From positions 1 through 7,682 of the forward strand of contig DAOWKH010000021.1 of the NCBI GenBank assembly GCA_030639955.1: a stretch of 7,682 nt of DNA, read 5' to 3'. The notes beneath the pieces are model-generated. The model searched no databases. It was given only the letters and a program-made list of their open reading frames with translations, and was not told where the DNA came from. Shown here in pieces: positions 1 to 4,977 of this stretch (position 1 is its first letter; every line of letters begins with the position of its first letter). Source of the DNA: Candidatus Omnitrophota bacterium. GTDB taxonomy: Bacteria; Omnitrophota; 4484-213. Position numbers and translations under genes: made by a program.

Positions 1-285
1 AATCAGAGCGTCGATATTCTTAAAATTTTCTTTTACCTTTTTTAGATCCTCCTGGTTTTTATAGGGGTTTGTGCGCGAGGTTCCCAAAATGGTTCCTCCC
101 CGCGGCAAGATTCCCGACACCGAGTCTAAATTCAAATTAACAAACCTATTCTCTATTAAGCCCTGCCACCCATCTTTAAATCCGATTATCTCGAAACCCT
201 CTTGCAATCCTTTTCTGGTAATTGCTCTAATTACCGCATTCAGGCCGGGGCAATCCCCTCCACCGGTCAATATTCCTATTTTCAT
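1..285 (-). CDS. pfkA: 6-phosphofructokinase, N-terminal 95 residues (3' end outside window)
   Basis: This gene would phosphorylate fructose 6-phosphate to fructose 1,6-bisphosphate in glycolysis, in the cytoplasm. I translated it by hand: it starts at the ATG at 285 and stays open to the window edge. Residues 1-20 contain the nucleotide/diphosphate-binding loop GGGDCPGLNAVIR, and residues 62-74 read RGGTILGTSRTNP, a hallmark of the family whose arginine corresponds to the active-site arginine near position 72 of the E. coli enzyme. A ribosome binding site, AGAGGAA (291-297), lies 5 bases before the ATG and overlaps the stop codon of the upstream amaP-like gene, so the two are probably co-translated. 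The residues that separate ATP- from pyrophosphate-dependent enzymes (around position 104) lie outside the window, so the phosphoryl donor cannot be assigned. About a quarter to a third of a usual-length enzyme is present. Confidence 0.93.
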   Translation of the reverse strand, partial: MKIGILTGGGDCPGLNAVIRAITRKGLQEGFEIIGFKDGWQGLIENRFVNLNLDSVSGILPRGGTILGTSRTNPYKNQEDLKKVKENFKNIDALI

Positions 286-295
286 CTTTTTTCCT

Positions 296-886
296 CTACC
301 TCCCAATTGTTATTTGCCTTGCCACCTCTTTTTCCTCTTTTATTTTTTCCCTATCACTCTTCTCTACAACTTTAGACACATAAATCTCTACAATTACACC
401 TTCTTTAATAGCTAAAGATTTCTCTATTTGCTCCTTTATTATCTTTTGAATCTCGTCAGTAATCTGGGGAATGTTTGCCGTAGAGAATAATGTAATTCTG
501 GATATTATTTTTATTCCCTTTTTTCTGAGCACTATCTTAGATTTTATTTCTTTTAAGTCCAATAAATTTTCCACCGATTTCTTTACCAAATCTTCAAGCA
601 CCGAGACAGTCATTGTGGTTTTCCCGCCTTTATTATTTAGAACGATAATTTTCTCTTTTTGGTAAGTTTTTTCTAATAAATGCACAATCAAAAGAGCCAC
701 AAGAATAAAGAGTATTGCCAATATCATAGTAACAAAAGAAAAATTAGGGCTTCGATAGATTTGAGTTATAAAATCAGAGAGCAAAGGTGCGGTAAGCAGA
801 TTTGTCGCCATCACCATCAAAAAAACTCCTATCAATAAAGAAAGTAACGCAAAGAAAAAAGCAATTACGGTAGTTAATAATTTCAT
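296..886 (-). CDS. amaP: AmaP-like membrane protein with Asp23/Gls24-like domain
   Basis: This 196-residue protein resembles alkaline shock response membrane anchor proteins. Two hydrophobic helices, about residues 4-27 and 50-71, form a hairpin in the membrane. They are followed by a soluble domain, about 80-173, with the alternating strand/helix pattern of Asp23-type proteins (SVLEDLVKKSVENL, then GIKIISRITLFSTANIPQI, then VIVEIYVSKVV). The tail (174-196) is charged and rich in Lys and Glu. In Gram-positives AmaP recruits Asp23 to the membrane in envelope stress; that role is known there and only inferred here. The start is firm: AAAGGAGG (892-899) sits 5 bases before the ATG, and the ATG overlaps the acetyltransferase stop in an ATGA junction. 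The pfkA ATG follows 10 bases after its stop. The fold assignment rests on pattern and topology, not on a catalytic motif. Confidence 0.72.
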   Translation of the reverse strand: MKLLTTVIAFFFALLSLLIGVFLMVMATNLLTAPLLSDFITQIYRSPNFSFVTMILAILFILVALLIVHLLEKTYQKEKIIVLNNKGGKTTMTVSVLEDLVKKSVENLLDLKEIKSKIVLRKKGIKIISRITLFSTANIPQITDEIQKIIKEQIEKSLAIKEGVIVEIYVSKVVEKSDREKIKEEKEVARQITIGR

Positions 887-1377
887 TTTTGCCTCCTTTG
901 ATTTAAATTCAATACAAACTTAACAATTTCAATTTGTTTCTCTTTGTCTAAAGGAAAATACAAATGCTCTCTTTCCGCAAACCCTCTTTTCAGGACGAGA
1001 TTATTTGCAGCAGACATTTTACCTGTAGAACGAAAAATTATTGTAGAATATCCCCTATCCTTGCAAAATTCTATTGCTTTATCTAACATCTTTAAACTAT
1101 ATCCCTTTCGGCGATAGTCAGGATGGACAAAAATACGCCGTAGTAAAGCTTTATTTTCAACTCTGTCATCTTCTTTGATTCCCCCTGTTGCGACAATTTT
1201 ATTTTTTTCTATACCCACAAAAAATCCTTCTCTTCTTCCCGAATAATGCTCTTGTATATTTTTTAAATCACTTTCAGAATAAACAGAAGCTACCTCAGAA
1301 AGCTCTTTTTTTAAAATAGAACTAATAAATCTTTTAACTTTCTGATTGTCTTGGGTTCTGAATTTCCGGATATGCAT
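883..1377 (-). CDS. GNAT-family N-acetyltransferase
   Basis: This is a 164-residue single-domain GNAT acetyltransferase, which transfers acetyl from acetyl-CoA to an amine of an unknown acceptor. The acetyl-CoA binding motif A is clear at about residues 80-102: strand RRIFVHPDY, pyrophosphate-binding loop RRKGYS, then helix LKMLDKAIEFC. Strand and loop YSTIIFRSTGKMSAANNLVLKRGF (in two parts, 110-120 and 121-133) match motif B, including the usual C-terminal 'GF' after a helix. Length is normal for the family. Its ATG is 3 bases after the stop of the small basic protein gene, and its TGA overlaps the next ATG (ATGA), so it sits inside a tightly coupled transcript. No good Shine-Dalgarno sequence precedes it, so translation probably depends on the upstream gene. 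The substrate cannot be told; proximity to the small basic protein does not prove that protein is the target. Confidence 0.87.
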   Translation of the reverse strand: MHIRKFRTQDNQKVKRFISSILKKELSEVASVYSESDLKNIQEHYSGRREGFFVGIEKNKIVATGGIKEDDRVENKALLRRIFVHPDYRRKGYSLKMLDKAIEFCKDRGYSTIIFRSTGKMSAANNLVLKRGFAEREHLYFPLDKEKQIEIVKFVLNLNQRRQK

Positions 1378-1380
1378 CAG

Positions 1381-1674
1381 CTATTTTTTCCCCTTTTCCC
1401 CTGGTTTTGTTTTTACTACTTTTGTTTTCACTTCCTCTTTTCCTTCCGTTATTTCTCCAGTAGGCCTTTGGGCAGTTGTCTTTTCTTCCTCAGGTTTTTC
1501 TACCTTTTCTTTCTTTACCTTAATCTTTTGGGTCTTAATCTTGGGAAGCCCAAAGAAAGAATATCCTTCTTTCCATTCGCCTTTTTCTTTCAGAATTTTA
1601 ATTCTTTCTAAACGCTTAAGCACACTGCGGTGCCTTTGCATTGTATTTGCTTTTAAGCTTGGGTGTTGGGACAT
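1381..1674 (-). CDS. Small basic protein of the Planctomycetes/Verrucomicrobia/Chlamydiae type (TIGR04137-like)
   Basis: This 97-residue lysine/arginine-rich protein has an N-terminal core (residues 1-50) with MSQHPSLK, MQRHRSVLKRLERI, KGEWKEG and FGLPKIK. I recognise this pattern as the 'small basic protein' family known from Chlamydiae, Verrucomicrobia, Planctomycetes and relatives. Its function is not established as far as I know; the size and charge suggest nucleic acid or ribosome contact, which is inference. Residues from about 51 on are a low-complexity tail of Lys, Glu, Pro and Thr, longer than the core needs. Part of that tail, AQRPTG, is encoded by a repeat (1457-1475) that recurs in the amrS gene in another reading frame. 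The start is supported by AAGGAG (1680-1685), 5 bases before the ATG. It lies 13 bases after the TPR gene and 3 bases before the acetyltransferase. Confidence 0.82.
   Translation of the reverse strand: MSQHPSLKANTMQRHRSVLKRLERIKILKEKGEWKEGYSFFGLPKIKTQKIKVKKEKVEKPEEEKTTAQRPTGEITEGKEEVKTKVVKTKPGEKGKK
1457..1475. repeat. Dispersed 19-base repeat, copy in the small basic protein gene
   Basis: CCAGTAGGCCTTTGGGCAG matches 17 of 19 bases with 6050-6068. Here it is read in a different frame and gives AQRPTG in the protein tail, so the likeness is at the DNA level. Confidence 0.65.
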
Positions 1675-1687
1675 AATTTCTCCTTCT

Positions 1688-2389
1688 TCATTTTAATTCT
1701 CTTAGTTCCTCTTCTGCTTTTTTAAGATAGATATTCGATAAACCTTTTATCTTCAAAATTCTCCGATATTCCCTTTTTGCCAGTTTAAATTGCTTTTTAA
1801 TCTTATAGGCCTCAGCCAAATTAAAATGTGCCAGGATGAAATTTGGGTCAAGAGTGATTGCTTTTTTGAAATTTTTAATGGCTAAATCAGTTAAACCCTT
1901 ATGCAGATAAGTATCTCCTAAATTATTATACACATAAGCCGATTCAGGGTCAAGGGTCAAGGCGATTTTGTACTCTCGGATTGCCGGAGCATAATCTCCT
2001 TTCTGATAATAGACATTTCCCAAGTTGCTGTGACAGTAAGCAATTTTGGGATTAATTTCAATAGCCCTTTTGAAATACTCAGCCGCCTTATTCAGCATTC
2101 CCTTTTTGTAATGAACATTGCCCAAATTGTTGTAAGCCATTACCAATTCGGGATTTATCTCTATTGCCTTTTTGTATTCAGCAATTGCTTTTTTAAACTC
2201 CCCTTTTTCATCATAGGCATTTCCCAAATTATTATGCCTTACCGCTTCCTGCCAAAGCTTTTCTTTATCTTTTGACAAGACATTTTCTTGGGCAAAGAAT
2301 GATTCTGTGGGGCTCGTTGAGAAAATAAGAGACAAAATTACGGCAATAAAAAGGATAAAAAGCTTTTTTTTACTATTGAGTTCCTCCAT
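1688..2389 (-). CDS. Exported TPR-repeat protein
   Basis: This 233-residue protein consists of a signal peptide and five tandem tetratricopeptide repeats. The N-terminus has a lysine-rich n-region (KKK at 7-9) and a hydrophobic core, about residues 10-24, then a polar region with plausible cleavage near FFAQ (31-34). The repeats keep an exact 34-residue period: the NNLG/SNLG/FNLA motif recurs at 53, 87, 121, 155 and 189, each followed by the usual Gly-x-Tyr-x-x-x-Gly pattern and ending in an Asn-Pro or Asp-Pro turn, though the fifth repeat is degenerate. A helix at about 218-232 caps the array. TPR arrays bind other proteins; the partner is unknown. The protein probably acts in the periplasm or on the outer face of the inner membrane. 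The start has no good ribosome binding site; the GGAGGA here lies inside codons 1-3 and cannot serve it, and no alternative start lies just downstream. Confidence 0.9.
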   Translation of the reverse strand: MEELNSKKKLFILFIAVILSLIFSTSPTESFFAQENVLSKDKEKLWQEAVRHNNLGNAYDEKGEFKKAIAEYKKAIEINPELVMAYNNLGNVHYKKGMLNKAAEYFKRAIEINPKIAYCHSNLGNVYYQKGDYAPAIREYKIALTLDPESAYVYNNLGDTYLHKGLTDLAIKNFKKAITLDPNFILAHFNLAEAYKIKKQFKLAKREYRRILKIKGLSNIYLKKAEEELRELK

Positions 2390-2419
2390 TTTCTGTTTGT
2401 TTTTAGCCTGTAGCTCTTG

Positions 2420-2469
2420 CCCCGTTAAATAGCGGTTTTACCGCTCCGCCTTTGGCGGATTTAACGGGG
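2420..2469. repeat. Perfect 50-base three-arm palindrome
   Basis: The outer arms CCCCGTTAAAT (2420-2430) and ATTTAACGGGG (2459-2469) are perfect 11-base complements. Between them sit two complete hairpins with no spare bases: AGCGGT-TTT-ACCGCT (2431-2445) and CCGCC-TTT-GGCGG (2446-2458). Every base is paired or in a three-base loop, so either strand, or the RNA, could fold as a three-way junction. It overlaps the last codons and the stop of the DUF1189-like gene and most of the gap before the TPR gene. It has no following T-run on the coding strand, so it is not a standard terminator. It looks like a small mobile or repeated palindrome. Confidence 0.9.
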
Positions 2470-3337
2470 TGGGCGTGCGGCGTGAAGCGTTTATAACACC
2501 TAAAACTAAAAATGCCGAATAGATAAGGATATAAATAAGCCCAAATTCCGGGATGGCAACATTAAATAGAAGAAATAAAGTTGCCAAAAAGGTCGGGGGC
2601 GTGAGGGCGTAAACCCCGATGTTAAGCAAGTTTTTATATTCCAACTTTGCATTCACAACTCTATTTGTAATCAAAGAAACCGGGATGAATAAAAACAACT
2701 GAATAAGTTTAGCAATCAGAAAGTAGATAAACAAAAAGACAAAAGCAGGAAGAAAGGCAATCCGCCAAATATTTCTTGCCCATCTATCTAATAAATCATA
2801 GGTTAAAACAAAGGATTTCTGCGGAGAAATAAATTCAATAATCTCTCCCCTTGCTTCATCTCCTCGTCTTATAGTTAAAGAATCTATATCAGCAAAATCC
2901 CTTTCTTTTATTTCTACAGTTCCGTCGGGTTTGATATTCTTTAAAATCATCTTAGTTTTGGTTAATAGAAACCCATTTTCATAATCATCTAAGGAGGAAA
3001 CTTTGCCAGTAGTGTCAATAATAAAGACTCCTTCACCTTCAGCAAATGAACGCATAAACGGCTGTTTGGCAGTAGTAGAAAGCTGCCCATTTTTTATCTC
3101 TATTTGCTCAGGTAGATATTCCTGTATCTTTCCCGGCAGGTTCTCATTTATCCATTGCTCTGCTTCTCCCATTCCCTTTTTTAATGTAAGGCTGAATTTC
3201 CATCCAATGAGCAGGCTTACCAAAAGCAAAAATAAAATCAGATATTTAAAACTTCGTCCAAAGGATTGATTAACAATTTCCTTATAAAATTTGGGATTAA
3301 AACTCTGTCCTAAACTCTTCCAAAAACCTGTTTTCAT
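2438..3337 (-). CDS. DUF1189-like polytopic membrane protein
   Basis: This 299-residue membrane protein resembles the DUF1189 family, whose function is not known. An N-terminal cytoplasmic segment (FWKSLGQSFNPKFYKE, 5-20) leads into a first membrane helix, about 31-49. A soluble domain of about 135 residues follows (50-185), containing FIIDTTGK at 105-112, a typical family feature. Three or four more hydrophobic segments lie at about 194-223, 238-262 and 264-283. The start is very strong: AAGGAGGTCC (3341-3350) precedes the ATG with 6 bases after AAGGAGG. The last residues, PLNPPKAER, are encoded by a perfect palindromic element (2420-2469), and the stop codon lies inside one of its hairpins, so the native C-terminus has probably been replaced or extended. 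Neighbours are the MEMO-AMMECR1 gene upstream (65-base gap) and the TPR gene downstream (48-base gap); neither explains its role. Confidence 0.78.
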   Translation of the reverse strand: MKTGFWKSLGQSFNPKFYKEIVNQSFGRSFKYLILFLLLVSLLIGWKFSLTLKKGMGEAEQWINENLPGKIQEYLPEQIEIKNGQLSTTAKQPFMRSFAEGEGVFIIDTTGKVSSLDDYENGFLLTKTKMILKNIKPDGTVEIKERDFADIDSLTIRRGDEARGEIIEFISPQKSFVLTYDLLDRWARNIWRIAFLPAFVFLFIYFLIAKLIQLFLFIPVSLITNRVVNAKLEYKNLLNIGVYALTPPTFLATLFLLFNVAIPEFGLIYILIYSAFLVLGVINASRRTPTPLNPPKAER

Positions 3338-3340
3338 CTT

Positions 3341-3350
3341 GGACCTCCTT
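3341..3350 (-). promoter_or_regulatory. Near-perfect Shine-Dalgarno of the DUF1189-like gene
   Basis: AAGGAGGTCC on the minus strand almost fully complements the 16S rRNA end and sits 3 bases before the ATG (6 bases after AAGGAGG). It indicates independent, efficient translation start after the 65-base gap, unlike most genes here, which start by overlap. Confidence 0.85.
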
Positions 3351-3352
3351 TC

Positions 3353-3390
3353 CTTCCTCGCTAAAGGCGAGAGCCTGAGCGAAGCGAAGG
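3353..3390. repeat. Imperfect inverted repeat between the MEMO-AMMECR1 and DUF1189 genes
   Basis: A hairpin CTCGC-TAAAG-GCGAG (3357-3371) lies next to outer complements CCTTC (3353-3357) and GAAGG (3386-3390), which share one base with it. An alternative longer pairing of the two ends with small bulges is also possible. It is GC-richer than its surroundings and ends 2 bases before the ribosome binding site of the DUF1189-like gene on the minus strand, so it could influence that gene's translation. No T-run follows it on the coding strand. Confidence 0.55.
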
Positions 3391-3402
3391 ATAATCTTTT
3401 GT

Positions 3403-4977
3403 TTATTCTTTCCCTTCTTCATTAAAAATCTCCGCATCAAATATATAAATCTCTGCCCCCGCTTTCCAGGCGTCAGCAGACAAACCGGCTTTATAGCAGG
3501 TGTGCCTTAAAAACTCCTCTTTGTCCCAGTTATTTTCTGTAGCTACCTGGGGTAATAATAAACCAGAATTAAATCCTTTCTTGATAAGAATTCCATCTCG
3601 TCCAACCTTGATTTCGCTTGCTTCCTTGATTTTCTTTAAGGGCGAGAGAACAGATATTTCTATTTCGATCTTATCTAATTCCTCTTTTTGCAAAGGGGTA
3701 AAACGAGGGTCATTAATCGCCGCCTCAATAGCCATATCTCGCACTGCTTCGGATACTGGTTTAATGGCTTGAATGTAGCCAATACATCCCCTTAATCGCC
3801 CGTTTTTGGTGAGTGTTACAAAAACCCCTCTTTTTTGCCTGAGTTTAGGGTTAGTTTCCTTTAGTCCAATCTTTTGCCCTTTATTTACATAACTCTCTAT
3901 CGCCTCCCGGGCAATCTCCAACAACCTTTTCTTCTCGTCGCTACTCAAATTTTCATTTTTATTATTATATTTTTGATTTTTGATATTTTCCGCCGAAGGC
4001 GGACCCGCCTTCGGCGGGGATTTTTGATTTGTTATTATCATACTTCCATACCCTACCACCCGTGAATTATCGCCTGTAACATTCCCGGAGTGAAGATATT
4101 TTAAAAGTTCAATCTTATCTGCCCCCAAATCTTTGCTGGCAATCAGAGTGGCTACTACCGGCATTGCTCCGCAGAGCTGGCACTCTTCGGTTTTTACTTT
4201 CTGGTATAATTCCCGGGGATTAAATTTTCTAATTTCATCCAGAGTTATTTTGTCCAGAACCCTTGCTTGTTCAGAGGGATAAAAATGCGAAAGGTCGGTG
4301 CTCGCTATGATAAGTATTTTCCTGTCTGCCGACAGGCAAGATTTATCTTTTATATTTTCGGCAATCGCTTTGCCTAAATCCAGGCAGTCCCGATAAGAGC
4401 AATTGCCCATTACTATGGGAACAATCTTGAAATCTTTTAAGACAATTTGTAAAAACGGAATCTGCACCTCTACAGAGTGTTCACGCTGATGCGCCGGGGG
4501 ATAAAAATTGATATTAGAATTATCGATTAATCTTTTTGCCAATTCCTTGTCTATCTCTACATCTCCCAAGGGAGTTCTATAATAACCTTCTGGATAAACA
4601 GAACTGCCTTTGAAATAAACATAATGGCTGGGAGCGATTATAATCACTGTAGAGAAATCCTTTCCTTCAATTGCCTTAAAGGCGTAAGCGGCTACGCCGC
4701 CAGAGAATTCATAGCCGGCATGGGGGCTGATAATTGCCGTAATCTCCCCTTCTGTTTTAGCCGGAGCAACCTTGTTTAAATAATTGTTTACCGCTTTTTT
4801 TAATCTATCTGGCGATGCCGGGTAAAACATTCCGGCCACCGCTGGTTCTCTTATCTGCTTATCCATTCTTCCCTCCGCTTGGACAGCAATTATGTTTAGT
4901 AAGAAAAAACTTGTTGTTAATAAAAAGATCCTTTCTATTTTTGATATTTGATTTTTGATATTTGATATTCTTACCAT
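3403..4977 (-). CDS. amrB-amrA: Fused MEMO and AMMECR1 protein (AmmeMemoRadiSam proteins B and A)
   Basis: This joins two parts of the AmmeMemoRadiSam system, whose reaction is not settled. Residues are counted from the ATG at 4977. A possible signal peptide (1-34, core FLLTTSFFLLNIIAV, then QA) precedes a MEMO domain at about 42-315. It has REPAVAGMFYP, ISPHAGY, APSH, REHSVEVQ, ASTDLSH and CQLCGAMP; the two His of SPHAG and APSH and the Cys of CGAMP match metal ligands of human MEMO1. A linker (316-343) is encoded by a palindromic repeat. AMMECR1 fills about 344-524, with the signature LRGCIG at 394-399. The longest frame opens at 5010, but that ATG has no ribosome binding site, so I prefer 4977, which overlaps amrS by 7 bases. 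A third start at 4866 has GGAGG (4872-4876) at ideal spacing and would make a protein without the signal peptide. Domain calls are secure; start and location are not. Confidence 0.94.
   Translation of the reverse strand: MVRISNIKNQISKIERIFLLTTSFFLLNIIAVQAEGRMDKQIREPAVAGMFYPASPDRLKKAVNNYLNKVAPAKTEGEITAIISPHAGYEFSGGVAAYAFKAIEGKDFSTVIIIAPSHYVYFKGSSVYPEGYYRTPLGDVEIDKELAKRLIDNSNINFYPPAHQREHSVEVQIPFLQIVLKDFKIVPIVMGNCSYRDCLDLGKAIAENIKDKSCLSADRKILIIASTDLSHFYPSEQARVLDKITLDEIRKFNPRELYQKVKTEECQLCGAMPVVATLIASKDLGADKIELLKYLHSGNVTGDNSRVVGYGSMIITNQKSPPKAGPPSAENIKNQKYNNKNENLSSDEKKRLLEIAREAIESYVNKGQKIGLKETNPKLRQKRGVFVTLTKNGRLRGCIGYIQAIKPVSEAVRDMAIEAAINDPRFTPLQKEELDKIEIEISVLSPLKKIKEASEIKVGRDGILIKKGFNSGLLLPQVATENNWDKEEFLRHTCYKAGLSADAWKAGAEIYIFDAEIFNEEGKE
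3972..3988. repeat. Dispersed copy of the AT-rich repeat
   Basis: TTTGATTTTTGATATTT here is identical over 17 bases to 4947-4963. It encodes NIKNQ in the linker, the same residues as in the N-terminal copy, and directly borders the double palindrome. Confidence 0.8.
3990..4017. repeat. Double palindrome encoding the MEMO-AMMECR1 linker
   Basis: CCGCCGAAGGCGG (3990-4002) and CCGCCTTCGGCGG (4005-4017) are perfect 13-base inverted copies separated by two bases. Each arm is also a small hairpin by itself. The block is GC-rich and is flanked on both sides by AT-rich sequence with TTTTTGATTT motifs. It is in frame and encodes the PPKAGPPSA part of the linker joining the two domains. Confidence 0.9.
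4321..4336. repeat. Short perfect hairpin within the MEMO domain
   Basis: CCTGTC-TGCC-GACAGG is a perfect six-base stem with a four-base loop. It encodes LSADR just before the conserved strand ILIIASTDLSH, where MEMO proteins have a surface loop. It may be another small inserted palindrome; a chance hairpin in coding sequence is possible. Confidence 0.45.
4872..4876 (-). promoter_or_regulatory. Internal Shine-Dalgarno allowing a MEMO-AMMECR1 start at 4866
   Basis: GGAGG on the minus strand lies 5 bases before an in-frame ATG (4864-4866), immediately before DKQIREPAVAG, where ordinary cytoplasmic MEMO proteins begin. It is the best ribosome binding site for this gene and would yield a form lacking the possible signal peptide. 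Confidence 0.6.
4937..4964. repeat. Tandem pair of a 14-base AT-rich unit
   Basis: ATTTTTGATATTTG occurs twice head to tail (4937-4950, 4951-4964). It encodes the SNIKNQISKI stretch that forms the n-region of the fused protein's possible signal peptide. A 17-base copy of the same sequence (4947-4963) recurs at 3972-3988, beside the linker palindrome. Confidence 0.85.

Noticed and set aside
71..415. Open frame of 114 residues on the plus strand
   Set aside because: It lies opposite pfkA and the end of the AmaP-like gene, has no recognisable motif, and its hydrophobic composition is the antisense reading of Lys-rich coding sequence.
1346..1696. Plus-strand frames of 116 and 86 residues opposite the small basic protein gene
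   Set aside because: The Phe/Ser-rich translation is the expected antisense image of a Lys/Glu-rich gene; the minus-strand gene has a ribosome binding site and a recognised family core.
2420..2469. Intrinsic terminator at the end of the DUF1189-like gene
   Set aside because: The stem is strong but is followed on the coding strand by GCAAGAGCTACAGG, not a T-run, and the TPR gene begins 30 bases later on the same strand.
4681..4698. Hairpin GGCGTA-AGCGGC-TACGCC inside the MEMO domain
   Set aside because: It encodes the conserved GGVAAYAF region, so it is ordinary coding sequence rather than an inserted repeat.
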